NCBI GenBank assembly: GCA_963920665.1
Contig: OY987271.1
Span: 6,699,350-6,763,349 of the forward strand
DNA from: Straminergon stramineum
Lineage: Eukaryota > Streptophyta > Bryopsida > Hypnales > Calliergonaceae
Direction of reading: 5' to 3'
Length of the DNA: 64,000 nucleotides
The first letter of the stretch is position 1; every line of letters begins with the position of its first letter. Below the pieces are notes generated by a model. That model saw only the letters and a list, made by a program, of their open reading frames with translations, did not search any database and was not told the DNA's origin. Positions 1 through 12,805 of this stretch are shown here, piece by piece. The translations under genes were made by a program, and so were the position numbers.

Positions 1-520
1 CAATGCACGTCTTTGTAGTGTCCCACATTATCATGCTCCTCCATGCCACTTGTTCTTATAACTTTTGTATCAGACTATTAAGAGCATTCATGAACCTTCC
101 CCTATGGACATTTATAGTTGGAAATCATCTTCCATGGTGAACACCCTAAACATCATAGTAAAATTTCATGCTTTAGACACTGCATAAGCTAAATTCTTGT
201 GAATTCAATGCATGTCATCTCAGACAAACATACCTTGTGTTGAAGTGCACATGTGCAAGATAATGAAGATAGCCATGCCCCATTGAATGTCTTAGGGAAT
301 GTCCATATTGCCTTATCCTAATCTCATCATCAACATCCTCTTGTCTCATGTGCCTCAATGTAAACACCCGAATATTAATAGGAAGATCACCCTCAACGCC
401 AATAGGTCCTCTGAGACATCATTTACAACATTAAACGTCTACGTGGATGTCTTTTGGGACATCTTGAAGTTGCTCATGGCATTCCAGAGAAGGCCATCAG
501 AATGGTTAAACTAAGAAATT

Positions 521-598
521 GCTGACGTGGCAATGCCTGCCAAGTCAGCATATTGTTTGCCACGTTAGCTTTGGAACACGTCATCTGCCACGTCATCA
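521..598. promoter_or_regulatory. Cluster of ACGT-core (bZIP-type) motifs
   Basis: Within 78 bases there are four ACGT cores (TGACGTGGC, GCCACGTTA, CACGTCATC, CCACGTCATC) plus a GCCAAGTCAGC variant, in both orientations. TGACGTGG and GCCACGTCA are known binding cores for plant bZIP factors. No gene is visible next to the cluster, so it may equally be a decayed transposon end. Confidence 0.25.
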
Positions 599-1975
599 CT
601 TTTTAACATACCCTGTCCAAAAAATGTTGCCCAATTCTTTTTTTCAAGTGGGGAGCGTTGTTATTTAAAAATATAATAATGTAAATGAAAATTACCCATG
701 GTTAAAGTGGGTCCCCACTGCTGACGTGTCAAATATTGTTTTTTCAGACAACCATTTGAACATGATGATGTCAAGCACCATCTCAACGTCAAAGTGGATG
801 CAAATAGCAACACCACCGTGTTTTTTCACGTGAATTTCACTTTTTTCATCTCCAACATCCACTTCAACCCCTAGTAGACGTAGAGATGTACAAGAAGACA
901 TGTAGACACCAAGTTGGACAGGAAATGTCTAGGCCTTAGACAGGAGCATGTTAAGGCCCGACACCAAAAAAAACGTAATTTCTTCTTGTGGAAGTTCAGC
1001 TTGAAGATTTGAAGACTAGGAGACTCAAAGACTCGATTCGACTCGACTTCCTAGCAAACTATTTCCAATCGTAGCCAGATATTCTATATGTTCCCCAAGC
1101 GTTCTCCTCTCTACATGACACCGGGGTCATTTCCAAATGACAAACTGACAAACAATCTTTTCAATTGCATGCTTCACGTGATATAAAATTTTCAGAATAA
1201 AAAAAATGATAAAGAGTCACATGTTCACATACAACATATTGGGAATTTTACGAAAGCACTAGTGTTCAAGTCCTACTGTTATACAACTTGCCCTTGCACA
1301 AATAGAGTAAGATCATTACTTCAAGTGAGAGAAGAACTATAAATAGTAACAAAATTGCAATATACTGTAATACCTGAATCTAGAGAGATGACGTCAATTT
1401 TTCAAAGACTTAGATGTGAACCACCTCAGAATCTTTATTCTTACAATCTTAACACATATCTATTATGTATTTTTTGTTCTTGGAATCAACTAAACCTTTT
1501 ACCAATTTTCACTCAAATTGAATGAGGAGCTTTAAGAAAAACAAAAAGAGTAACTATTGATGCAAAAAGACAAAGAAGATCATTACAACACATGTCTCAC
1601 CTAGAATGCAACTTGTCACACAATGGAATTGTCATGCAACTTGAAGCTTCCTACTCAATCGGCCAAACCTCTAGGCCAAACCTAGACCAGAGGTTTAGAG
1701 GCTTTGGAACCTTCTTCTCAATTAAGTATTAGGAGTATTTTGTCTCTCAAGAACTTGTATTGTCACACATCTATCCTTGTTGATGTTGAACCTCTATTGT
1801 TAGGGGATCGCAAGCCATGAATCACTCATTGCCATAGATATGTGCAACTCCAATCTTGCAGGAGTTGTTACTATAGTGGTAGACAAGAAAATACCTTGCT
1901 AGTTTGTTGTCATGTTTGTTAATTCTCAAAGCATGAAATCCAAAATACATCCCAATTGTTTTAGGGCTGTATCAT

Positions 1976-1987
1976 TGGTATCTAGAG
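1976..1987 (+). other. Possible LTR-retrotransposon primer-binding-site remnant
   Basis: The sequence TGGTATCTAGAG follows GGCTGTATCAT. Plant LTR retrotransposons primed by initiator methionine tRNA carry TGGTATCAGAGC just after the 5' LTR. The first seven bases match, then the site diverges. No matching LTR or gag-pol frame is seen beside it, so this is a weak call. Confidence 0.2.
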
Positions 1988-2492
1988 TCTGTAATACCCT
2001 ATAGTCCCACCATAGTTTGGGTAGGTGTTGAATATTGAATGTTCCCATATATTGTTTGATTACTTTACTTGTTTAGAGCTAGTATTAGTTGCATACAAGT
2101 GCTTCTAATACTTATACCACAATGCGATATTAGAACATTAGGGTCAACAAAGGATTTTTTGAGCACTCCATTATGCATCAAGTTTTTGTTTTGACCGTGT
2201 TGGTTGTTGTTTTGTAAATTTTTTTGGAACATTGGCTATACTTGGACGAGAGAGTGTGTGGAGAGAGAAAGAGAGTCAATGTGGACTAATAGTTATTTTT
2301 ACATTGATCTTGTCTTGTTTCTAGAAAGTTAGATTAAAATGTTTAAGCTACATCACTTAGGGTTTGATATTTTGCATCATTTTTGTAGTATCTCATCCCT
2401 CAAGAACTTGTGTCGCCATGCATCTATCCTTGTCATTCATTTTTTTAATCATTCTTAACTCATTCAAGTTTTCTAGTTGGTTTTATTTTTAA

Positions 2493-2886
2493 CCCTTTAA
2501 GGATTGGTCGACCATATTGTGGTTGATCTGGATACTTTTTGCTCAGTGAAGAGAGTTTGGAGAAAAATCTAGTGAAGGACCAAAAGGAACGGATGTGGAG
2601 ATTTGTGCACCACATCCATTGGGCCAGGAACCACCTCAATTCGTGCTTGCATGTAGAAATGAGATTCAAAATACTAACACAAAAGCGGCTGTATATATGA
2701 CAATTACTGGTGAAAGATGGACATAAATGACAAAGATACACATGTTTGTAAAATGCACTATGAGTTCAATGCATATGTACAGTTGGATCTTCATTTTAAA
2801 CCACTAATGTGTTGTAATTTTAATTTTTCAGTTATGCAACAAAAGTAGATTGCCCACCCCCCAAATCAACCACAGTCCTTAAAGGG
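2493..2886. mobile_element. piggyBac-like MITE, 394 bp
   Basis: The element is bounded by TTAA on both sides (2489-2492 and 2887-2890). It starts CCCTTTAAGGA and ends with the exact reverse complement TCCTTAAAGGG, an 11-bp perfect terminal inverted repeat. A TTAA target duplication with CCCT-type ends is the signature of the piggyBac superfamily. There is no coding capacity. A decayed piggyBac transposase lies at about 38.0-38.9 kb and could represent the mobilising family. Confidence 0.75.
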
Positions 2887-2890
2887 TTAA

Positions 2891-4354
2891 TTCATTTACA
2901 TTTTTTGATTAGTTTCTATTATTCTCTTGTTCATGTTTCCTAGATCGAAATGAATTCATTGCAGTAGTGAGTGCTTGTCCACCATAGTACTGAATAGTAG
3001 CCTTCTCTGATGATCAGCCCGAATTGGAGCCTTCTAGAATGAAGACCTTCCTCAGATGAAAAGCTAACAAGCCATTGCAATTAGAAATCAAGTCTCGGGA
3101 GGTCCACCTCCCCCTGCATTTGATAACCACTTGTGATGATGGGGTATTTTATAGGCGAGTATTTAGGAGCTTTCAAGTATTTTTTTCTCCCATTTTGTAG
3201 AAAAAAAGCTATCGAGAGGCATTTTTCAGCACCCTATTTTTCTTTTTAAATGATTAGAGAAACTAATTTTTGGCACCCTATTTTTTTATACAATATAGAA
3301 CTATCGAGTATTGATTTAAATATTATGGCATTGAAAAGCAACTTTGTAAGCAATAACCATTCCATACCTAGCAAATTACCATTGGAAGCATTCACATTAC
3401 TACAACGAGCATTCTAGTTTTACTTGCTTACTATTGAGTAGACCATTCAAAATGTGCTCTTGTTCGAAGAAAATTACCAATAGAAGCATTGTTGTGGACA
3501 CATTGACACGAATAATATTACCCATTGCTTACTATTTGAAAAGGACATTTAAAGCACAACCATCAAAAGGTTTCAAAAGGTTTAGGATTTAAGGTTTAGG
3601 GTTCATGGTTCGGTGACTTGCATCAAAATGTGTGACATTGCAAAACTCTTGCAACCAAAGTTGTAATGGTTAATTCTTGGTTAGGGATCCAATGAAGTAG
3701 ATAGTAGGTTAAGTTAACTTACAAATCTTAACCCAAAATTGTACTCCACTCTTCACCACATAGCTGTGCAATGCCAGCCAACAAACTCCTTCCATGAAAA
3801 CCACTATTGAAAGTAAGTTATTTCCCTCCTTAGTACATGAAGTGGATTTCAAAAGTGAACAGAAAGGGCAAATTGTCATCCATTCTTAAAGCACAATTCT
3901 TATTCTACTGATCCTTGTATACACAATTAGGGGGGGATCTTAAGTTCCTAACCCTAATTTTTTCTACTTTTTTCTAAAATGAAGGATTTAAAAGAACCCT
4001 ATTTTATATATAATTGTATAAGTGACATATTTCCTATACTGTGATAAATGTAAAAAAATTCTGAATTTTATCTTCAATGAATTAATTTGACCCTACTTTT
4101 TATCTCACGTACTTTTCTATTGCATCGATGGTTTACCCCTTGAAAATCAAGTACATACAGTACAACATGAGTGCCTTATTTGATGCAAGTGTCACGAGCC
4201 CTTGTTGTGCTTTCAATCTTTGCCATACGCACGTGAATTTATGGGAGGGCGGGGTTGGAACTTGGAAGGCAGGAAGTCTAGAGGTCATTTTTAAAGTCTA
4301 CAATTTAATTCATTACCTATTGAACTCTTGAAGGTAGAATCACCAACAGAGAAG
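2891..4354. other. AT-rich geneless stretch
   Basis: Nothing coding is recognisable. A short degenerate telomere-like patch (GGTTTAGGATTTAAGGTTTAGGGTTC) lies at about 3579-3604. The open frame at 4128-4331 shows no motif and is left out. Confidence 0.5.
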
Positions 4355-4492
4355 ATGACTCTGGATTGTCCTTACTGTGGGGCTAAGATATTTGCAAGCT
4401 TTACAGGACTATCGAGCCATGTAAAAAGATGTTGCACTTTGTCAAGAATTGCACCTCGACCTAAATCTGCTAAAACTAACAATGTTCCATGA
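4355..4492 (+). pseudogene. Small zinc-finger ORF, probable transposase fragment
   Basis: A 45-codon frame begins at an ATG and contains CPYCGAKIF followed by a GLSSHVKRC segment: Cys-x2-Cys, then His and Cys with C2H2/C2HC-like spacing, and a basic tail. Such single fingers occur at the N-termini of plant transposase and retroelement proteins. No other domain is found around it, and no upstream or downstream exon is evident. I take it as a fragment rather than a functional gene; a genuine micro-protein is possible but unsupported. Confidence 0.35.
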
Positions 4493-5549
4493 AGTAGTGG
4501 ACCTCCAATACCAATGGCAATCCAAACTTAAGTTGATGAGGCAGATGAGCCTTGTAGTACCAACCAACCAAGTCTACATTCAAAGTTTTTCTCAAGTAGC
4601 CAATTTGTTGAAGACTATATTCACATGGAGAAAAGTACCTTAACAACTTGGTTTTAATATGATCCACAATTTTCATTGAGCATCGACGTATTCATCCCTA
4701 GAAAAAAATGATGCATGTCCTAACATTGTTAAAATCTACCAAAACAATACTTGATAAATTATAGATAACTTCAATAATACCACATTACTACAATGTTGTT
4801 GAACTCAAGTTTATTGAAATTGTAGATTGTTCTTGATCCAATTATTAGAAAAACATTGATGTATGTTCCAAAATAATGTTGTTTCAATGTTGATTCAAAG
4901 TTCCAAAAATTAACATTATATGCGCCCACAATAATACTGTGATATAAACATGTCATTAAACTAAATTTGACATAGGTTTGGACTAAGATTGATTCAACAC
5001 CCTAACAACTCTCATCATCAATGTATTTGAATAATACAAGTTGTTACATCACTGCAATCTTATATCAAAAAATTGTAATAGTACTAATATGAAACTTTGA
5101 GAATATGCAAACAATTTTATTATTCCATCATTAGATCAATCTACACGTGATAAGCCACTTCCACATTGTATTAATAATTATTTCAAACATTGCTATATCA
5201 ATATTTGAACACAGGCATTGAATCAATAATCCAATATTACATAAGAATCAACATTTTTCCAATGTACATGAATATGTTTCAATCAACAGTGAATCCACAA
5301 TGATGTCAGAACAATATTGCATCAATATTATTTGCCAAGGGTCTTTTTTTGAGATGAAAGTTGACATATTACAGTAAAGGGACAAACTTGGCAAAACACA
5401 TTTTAAAAATTCTAAAAACAATATCATATCTTATTCAACTTTAAGATATAACTTATTCCCAAATTATCCCTAAAATTTGGAAAATTCAAAAAGTGTTAAA
5501 AATAATTTTAGATTTGTTTTTTTCATGATATATGGTAATGGATACTAGT
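4493..5549. repeat. AT-rich repeat sequence, first copy of a duplicated block
   Basis: The block about 5100-5340 recurs at about 5925-6400. Both share the start GAATATGCAAACAATTTTAT and the AACATTTTTCCAA segment. The second copy is split by a TTAA MITE (5998-6238). No coding potential is seen. Confidence 0.55.
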
Positions 5550-7195
5550 GTGCCATGTGTTGTTCCCACAACTAAAACCAAAGTAAAAGTAATTTTCTAA
5601 CTTTTTGATTCATAAAAAATTTGAAATTCAATAACTTTCACTCTACAGGGCCAAATGGCACAAAATAAAGCCCATGCACCCCTCCTTGCTGAAGGCTTTC
5701 TAAAGATACCAAGAATTTGATCCAAGGATACATGATTTGGGAGGTCTCAACACAATAAATAAAAAAACAAACCCAACATAACTTAAGGTATAGATTTTTG
5801 GAGTAAGTTGTAAAGAAAGAACACATTTCGAATCATAGTTTAGATTAAATTATTACACTCTATTATTTGCAAACACTGCCATTGACATTGGCAACATAGC
5901 AGGAGGCAACAATGTGCTTTGAAAATATGCAAACAATTTTATGATTCGATCATTAGATCAATCTATATGTGATAATGCCACCTCCACACTATATTAACCC
6001 TTAAGAGCCCCATCGCCTCAAATTTGGCCTCCCCCAAATGAAAAGTTGCCATGTTTGATTATTATAATCTTTTCAAAGATAGGATGAAATCATTTGTCCT
6101 TTCTTCCACACCTCCATGCATGTTTCCACTACTAATCAATATGGTCAATTTTGGAGGATTTCATTTTGGGAGACAATTTGATTAGTATGAGTTTAGAAGA
6201 ATTTCAATTTTAGTGAACACACTCTGGGTGCTATGGGTTTAATAATTATTTCAAACATTGCCATATCAATATTTGAACATAGGCATTCAATCAATAACCC
6301 AATACTACATAAGAATCAACATTTTTCCAACGTACATGATTATGTTTCAATCAAAATTGAATCAACAATCATATCAAAACAATATTGAATCAATATTAAT
6401 TGCCAAAATACAATTTTTTACATTGTAATATCATATTTTGTTAAAATTTAAGATAAGTAAAAATTCTTCAAGATTCTTTATTCTTTACAAAAAAGAATGA
6501 ATATTCCTTTTGAAATTCTAATTTTTAATTCATAAAATATTTCGTGAACAAATCTTGGCCCAAAACAATTATGATATCTAAAACTTACTCCAAAGTTCTC
6601 CGAAGATATAAAAAATTCAAAAAGTATAAGAAAATATTGAGATTTGTTTTTCTTAAAGATATAATCGATACTAGTATGTTCTATGTCATTGCCACAATCT
6701 AAATAAAAACAAAAGTATTTTTCTAATTTTTTTCTAATAGGTCAAAACGCCTTGAAACAAAGCCCATACGCCCCTCTTCACAGACAACTTTCCAACAGTA
6801 CCATGCACATAGGTCTGGAAGATCTCATCGTAACAAACAAATAAAACAAACAAATAACCTCACTTAAGGTATGGACTAATGTGCCATGTGTCATTATCAC
6901 AACCAGAAGCATAGTAAAAGAAATTTTTCTATGTTCTTATTCATAAAAAATTCGAAATTCAGTAACTTTCACTGTACGGCAAATGGTGCAAAACAAAACA
7001 AAGCCCATACACCCCCCCTGGCAGAAGGCTTTCAGCGGTACCAAGAACTTGATCCAAGGACACACACTTCACGAGATCTCAACATAAGAAACAAAACAAA
7101 ACATCCAACATAACTTAAGGTGTGGATTTTCGGAGTAAGTTACAATGAAAGAAAATATTTCGAATCATAGGTTCGATTAAAATGTTGAAATTAGA
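5550..7195. repeat. Three imperfect copies of a ~300-bp repeat
   Basis: Copies lie at about 5550-5845, 6670-6875 (partial) and 6875-7190. Landmarks shared between copies are GTGCCATGTGT, AAAGCCCATRCRCCCC, CAACATAACTTAAGGT and TTTCGAATCATAG. The copies have diverged by substitutions and small indels. They are non-coding; short open frames at 5638-5826 and 6886-7113 lie in corresponding parts of the repeat and are not genes. Confidence 0.6.
5998..6238. mobile_element. piggyBac-like MITE, 241 bp, inserted in a repeat copy
   Basis: Comparison with the uninterrupted copy at 5100-5340 (TATTAATAATTATTTC) shows an insertion flanked by duplicated TTAA (5994-5997 and 6239-6242). The insert starts CCCTTAAGAGCCCC and ends with GGGTGCTATGGGT, giving an imperfect terminal inverted repeat. 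The paralogous empty site makes the boundaries secure. The superfamily call rests on the TTAA duplication and the CCCT start. Confidence 0.7.
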
Positions 7196-8315
7196 GGATT
7201 TCTTGCTACAGAACTCAAAAACAGATTTCCAAACACATAGTTTGAAAAACATTTAACTGCATTAACGTAAACTTGCCCATGACTGCCAAATACGGAAACA
7301 GCAGAGAGCACCCGCGTCAATTCACCAGACAAAACAGCAGATGCTTGACTCTACACAAATTTAGTGGCCAGCATCCAAACCTTCCAGATCACCCACCCAC
7401 TGTAGCTAAGACAATGCCCAAGAAAACGACGCTGATCCGAAGACGGGGACATCGGACAAAAACTAACCACGACTACTACCCTGACGCGCCAGCTAGGCGA
7501 AACAGTTTCCCTAAGCTCCACCGTAAAAAAACAAAGATGAAACACGACCTGCAAGCGCGGCATTCCAGTGCCGACTGGATGGCAGTCGCCCAAGACACTC
7601 CAACCAGCGGCGATGGACAAACACATTCGCAAACGCACAAACAGTCAAACCAAAACCACGCATCCAATCCCACAAAGGGACTCTCAAAAATAACAGGACC
7701 AAGCCTGGCGAAAGGAAAACAACAACCCAACAACGCCACATTCACACCAGTACAACAAGATCTCCAGCATGTAGCACGTCAAGCGCCCACTGAGAGAGAG
7801 GTTTCTCTCCCCAGCATCCAGCATCCAGTATCCAGTAGCCAGTATCAAAGACATTCAAAATGTTCCGACAGCGTTCTCGACCACAACACAATACCTCAGG
7901 GTTAGCGCGCTATGCTAACCAAGTCGTCTCCCGACATCTGAACACAATTCCTGCTCAGACGTAACTCAAAAAGGTTCGTCCAAATTCCGCGGACCGAATC
8001 GCTCAAAAAAAAATGCGTTCGGCCACCTACCCAACGTCTCCGACCAGTCACCACTCACAATCAATTGAATATACCCATGTTCCAGAATATGAATCAGCAA
8101 TACAGAAACTAAGATACGGGGTGGCGATGCCCGCACACCCAGGAATACGTTGCTGCACGTGCTAACCACAACAAAAATCACATCTGACCACCGTATGGAA
8201 ATCGTATGAGAAGGACACGCCCCACTACTCAAGTCGATGGAGACCCGGGACGCCCTCTCCGCTCCCGCCTAAAAGGGAGACGTATAACACAGCTTCTCCA
8301 AGTCAAGCGACACGC
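7196..8315. other. GC-richer 3' flank of the methionine synthase gene
   Basis: Base composition changes near 7240 from AT-rich to about balanced, and stays so through the methionine synthase gene. The region holds the 3' UTR and downstream flank of that minus-strand gene. Open frames here (for example 7273-7905) have low-complexity, Thr/Gln/His-rich translations and no family resemblance, so I do not call them genes. No clear polyadenylation signal was identified. Confidence 0.5.
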
Positions 8316-11250
8316 CTACTTGGCCAGCTCCGCGCGCAGTTGCTTGGCGGCGTTCACCATGTTCGTCAGAGCAGGAACCACCTCGCCGTACTTCCTCGTC
8401 TTCAGACCGCAGTCGGGGTTGATCCAAAGAACCTTAGACTCCAACACCGCCAACATCTGAAAAAAGGCGTCCGACACACACACGTCAGCACGCATTGCAA
8501 AACCAGGACGACCACGGCAGACCCCTCACAAACAGAGACCAAAACAGGACGTCGACAAAAGCAACGAAAGCTCGTCACAAAAACCCGCAAACCAAACGAC
8601 CACGCGCAACTCAAAATTGGAGCAACGCAACTGAGGAACACGACGGACAAAGTCAAAAGCAGATCGGAAAGGCACCTTGCGGGCGCGGTCGGCCATCTCC
8701 TCCGTGGGCGGGATGCGGGGGGAGTGGATGTCGTACACGCCGGGACCGATGCCCGCGCCGTAGTGCACGCCCTCGCGGAACACAGAAAGAAGCTTCTCGT
8801 CCGAACGAGAGTTCTCGATCGTGATCACGTCCGCGTCCATGTCGATGATGCTGTGGATGATGTCGTTGAAGTTCGAGTAGCACATGTGCGTGTGGATCTG
8901 CGTCGTGTCCTTCACGCCGCAAGTCGTGATGCGGAAACCGTGCACCGCCCAGTGCAGGTAGTCCGCGTGCTCCGACTTGCGCAAAGGCAGACCCTCGCGC
9001 AGCGCAGCCTCGTCCATCTGGATCACGGTGATCCCCGCACGCTCCAGGTCCTCCACCTCGTCCTTCAGCGCCAGCGCGATCTGGTAGCAAGTCTCGGAAC
9101 GGGCCTGGTCGTTCCTCACGAAAGACCAGTTCAGGCAAGTCACGGGACCCGTCAACATGCCCTTCATCGGACGCTTCGTCACGCTCTGCGCGTAAGTCGA
9201 CCAGTACACAGTCATCGCCTTCGGACGGCTCACGTCGCCGAAAATGATCGGGGGCTTCACGCAACGGGAACCGTAAGACTGCACCCAACCGTTCGCAGAA
9301 AAACAGAAACCGTCCAGCTGCTCGCCGAAGTACTCCACCATGTCGTTACGCTCGGGCTCGCCGTGCACCAGCACGTCGATGTCCAGCTCCTCCTGCAGCT
9401 TCACCACGCTGTCGATCTCGGCCTTGATCGCCTTGTCGTAGTCCGCCTCCGAGATCTTCTTGCTCTTCACCTCGCGGCGAACGCGACGAAGCTCAGGCGT
9501 CTGGGGGAACGAACCGATCGTCGTCGTAGGCAAAATAGGAAGGTTCAGGTGCTTCTGCTGCTCCTCCAAACGGGTCGACACGGGCGTCGCGCGACGGTGC
9601 TCCGAACCGGCGAGAGCCGCGGCCGCGGCCTTCACGGACTGGTTGTGCACGCGCGGAGAGTTCTTGCGGGAAACCTGAGCCGAAGCGTTCGCAGAGAAAA
9701 AAGCCTCGTCCTTCTCACCGCCCAAAGCCTGCGCGATCGCCACAACCTCGTGCAACTTCTGCGCGGCGAAAGCCAGCCAAGACTTCAGCTCCGCGTCCAG
9801 CTTCGTCTCGTTCTTCAGGTCCACGGCCGAGTGCAGCAGGGAGCAAGACGTCGACACCACCACGTTCTCCTTGCCCAGCTGCGCCTGAAGACCCTCCACC
9901 ACGGACACGGAAGACGCCAAGTCGTTCGCCCAGATGTTGCGACCGTCCACCACGCCGGCGAACAGAGTCTTGCCGGCAGGCAGACCGTGCTCCTTGATCA
10001 GGCCCAACGTCTTCGACCCACGCACAAGGTCCACGCCGAAACCGGCGATCGGCAGACCGCTCAAAGTCCTGACATGAACCGCAAAAAACAACCACATTCA
10101 ACCAACAGACACACTCGCAGATCAAGGGAACACGACCGCATTGCCAAAGCCACTCACGGATCCGGGCCGAAAACAAAACCATCGCGCCAAGAATAAAACA
10201 AAACGCGTACTTGTACGCCTCCGCGGGCAAGTCCGTGAAGTACGTCTCCACCAACAGCTTCACGCCGGAAACCTCGCCCAGAGCGGCGTAAGCCGTCTTG
10301 AAAGCCTCGTACTGAGACGCTTCCAAGTCCATCACCAGCTTCGGCTCGTCCAGCTGGATCCACGACGCACCGGCTTCCTTCAACTCGGTGATCACGGCCC
10401 TGAACAAAAAATGACAAAATAAATAAGACCATCAAGCCTCGCACCGGGGACGCACGCGGCAATGCAGACAAATATACACGCACACGAAGAAACTCACTTG
10501 TAGATGGGCAGGATCGCATCCAGAAGGGACAGCGTGTTGAACGACTTCGGGGCGGTCTTGTCACCCTTCGACAGAAGCAAGTACGTCACCGGACCGACCA
10601 GCACGGGAACCGTATCAATGCCGAGCTGCAACACACGCACACAAGGTCAGCGACACTACTCTTGAAAGGCGATCACGCAAATCCAACAGTCTACCCACAA
10701 TGCAGGACACCTACCGCCTTCGCTTCCTTGTACTCGCTCACGGCCTTGCGGGAAGAGTACACGAACTTCGTCTCAGAGCTCAACTCGGGCACGATGTAGT
10801 GGCTGCATGCACAAACCAAACGACGTCAGACAAGTTCTCACCGGTCCACACAGATCCACGCACAGACTCCAAATCACCATCCGGGAGAAGGACCACTCAC
10901 TAGTTGGTGTCGAACCACTTGGTCATCTCCATGGCGGGCTTCGTCTTGTTGCCGCGCGCCATCGAGAAGTACACATCGTGACCGATCTCTCCGCCGGTCC
11001 ACTCGTAACGGGACGGCACCGCACCCACCATCGCCGTCGTGTCCAACACCTGGTCGTAGTAAGAAAACGTGTTGCTGGGGATCATGCTCACTCCCGCCTC
11101 CGACATCTGCTTCCAGATCGACGCACGAAGATCCTGCGCCACCTTCTCCAAATCGGACGCCTGCGTCTTGCCATCCCACATCGACTCCAGAGCGAACTTC
11201 AGCTCCCTCTTGGGGCCCATGCGCGGGTAGCCGACCACGTGGGAAGCCAT
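8316..11250 (-). CDS. metE: Cobalamin-independent methionine synthase (5-methyltetrahydropteroyltriglutamate-homocysteine methyltransferase)
   Basis: This enzyme makes methionine by transferring the methyl group from 5-methyltetrahydrofolate (polyglutamate) to homocysteine, feeding the S-adenosylmethionine cycle. Six exons with GT-AG borders join in frame: 11250-10901, 10802-10715, 10625-10498, 10399-10211, 10068-8676 and 8456-8316. Together they are 2,289 nt, giving 762 aa, the usual plant length (about 765). The start ATG at 11248-11250 gives the classic plant N-terminus [18 protein letters not shown]. The predicted zinc ligands are all present: His646 and Cys648 (THMCYS), Glu670 (ITIENSR) and Cys732 (NPDCGLKTR). 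There is no transit peptide, so a cytosolic isoform is likely. Codons are strongly G/C-ending, unlike everything else in the window, which fits a highly expressed gene. The frame is intact. Confidence 0.97.
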
Positions 11251-11282
11251 GATGATCGCTGGCTGCTGCTCACCAAGGGGGT

Positions 11283-12029
11283 CTGCACGACAACAGAAAA
11301 TAAAAACTCGTCACACACAATGCACCGCACGAAGCCTTGGAAACGCAATGCAGATGTACATCACAGGCTCCAACCTTCCCTGAGGAACAGCAAGATCCAT
11401 CCAACATTACCCACCCCCCACCCCCCCAAAAAATGAAATGCCGAACGCAACCAAATGCCTCCCCAAGCTACACTCCCACGAAGACAGAGAGCATGCCGAC
11501 TCCCAAGACACAAGGCCACGGCTATTGCAGATGAAATTTCCCATCAAGAAACCGAGAACACAGATCGTCCTTGTCGACAGGCAGCACATTCAGACCAACT
11601 CGCCGCTATCCCATGTCTCTCATACTAAACGCGGATCCAGATCTGACCCCAAAGAAGACGCCATTGCATCCACGCGGACGTACGAATATCACGAAACAAA
11701 AAAACCCACAACCCATTCACAGAAAACGGCAGGAAACCCCGCCCACGCTCTCCTCCCCAACCAAAGCACAGAAAACCGGGCCACGGCCTGACAAATTTCG
11801 GACCAGCACCGGCGACACTCGCAAACCCCTCGAGCGCCAGTCCTATCCAGCAGCGCAGCGCAGCACCCAGATCTAAAACCCCAAGCACCGAAAAGAAACC
11901 CCAAAACCCCAATGCAAATGCCACCCACCACTGCGCTTCCCGCAACCACCAGCAGCAACATGCAAACCAACAAATCGACAGACAGACAGACAGACAAATG
12001 AAGCAGGAAGGGGCAGGAACGTGGGGTAC
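11283..12029 (-). other. Probable 5' UTR intron of methionine synthase
   Basis: On the minus strand a good acceptor (GTCGTGCAG) lies 32 bases upstream of the ATG, and a CCCAG/GTACCCC donor lies at about 12030. Together they define a 747-bp leader intron. Plant methionine synthase genes often carry leader introns. The acceptor is convincing; the donor is one of several possible and needs transcript support. Confidence 0.5.
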
Positions 12030-12300
12030 CTGGGGAGAGGACAGGAGAACAAACGGGGATCTGGAGCTCCACAACAGAAACAGCCTGCCTGCTGAGCAAA
12101 GATACAAAGGTCCCAGGAGCAGTGAGAGGGTTCTTAAGCGCCCAGATCCCGCACGCCGCGTTAAGTTACTATTCTCCCCGGCCTTTAGTTTGCACTCACT
12201 CCCCAGTCCCCACGGGCACTCCCCACTCACTAATCTACTAAGCTAAAGCGAGCAGTTCCCTGGTGAAATTACCTGCGCGATCTCTCTCGTTCACCCGGTT
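12030..12300 (-). promoter_or_regulatory. Leader exon and promoter area of methionine synthase
   Basis: This is the GC-rich end of the island upstream of the leader intron. It holds pyrimidine-rich leader-like sequence on the minus strand. I could not place a TATA box or a transcription start with confidence. Composition returns to AT-rich beyond about 12500. Confidence 0.35.
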
Positions 12301-12549
12301 CTCCTGCTTCAGTTGTTGCACGCCACCTGAGCACTCAGTGGGTTCAGTGTTTCATGGCTGCCTAGTCGCAATAATGCAGCGACCATTCAAGAGCTCTGCA
12401 CCGTTTTATCTCCAACGAAAAGGAGCATCAGGTGAAATGCCTGCCTTCAGTTCGGTCGGCAGATGCCTGGGGCATACCGGTATTTTGTTGCACGGGTATT
12501 TGGATGGATGGTCACTCGAGAAAGGGGGTGTACGATTGGAAAAAGTGGT

Positions 12550-12805
12550 TCTTTTCAAGGTCCTTCAAATGTTGCAACACAATAAAGAAACTCAAAAAAA
12601 TCTACGATACGTTTAAAATTTTAAAAATAAAAATCTATGATACAAAGTCCTTACAATGGTAATGGGTTAACCTACCCTAGGAGCTTGGTGGTTCCCAATT
12701 TTATCCTTAAGGGCCACATACATGCAAAATCTTGTAAGGTCCTTCAAATGTTGCAACACAATAATGAAACTCAAAATCTATGGTACAAGGTCCTTGCAAT
12801 GGTAG
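12550..12805. repeat. Direct duplication of a ~70-100 bp AT-rich unit
   Basis: The segment starting AAGGTCCTTCAAATGTTGCA at about 12558 recurs at about 12737. Both are followed by AACACAATAA, GAAACTCAAAA and TCTAYGRTAC, and both end near CAATGGTA. Non-coding. Confidence 0.6.

Larger units (their letters stand above)
1..2488. other. AT-rich intergenic DNA without recognisable genes
   Basis: No reading frame here looks coding: the few open frames are under 95 codons, have no recognisable motif and have random-looking composition. The stretch contains a cluster of ACGT-core motifs near 521-598 and a possible retroelement primer-binding-site remnant near 1976. I see no RNA gene. Confidence 0.6.

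Noticed and set aside
7273..7905. 210-codon plus-strand frame in the 3' flank of methionine synthase
   Set aside because: Low-complexity Gln/Thr/His/Lys composition, no motif, no plausible relation to known proteins, and other frames are open across the same bases.
8340..10196. Long plus-strand open frame (618 codons) antisense to methionine synthase
   Set aside because: It is a shadow of the G/C-biased codons of the real gene: the translation is Arg/His/Leu/Val-rich, without family resemblance, and crosses real splice sites.
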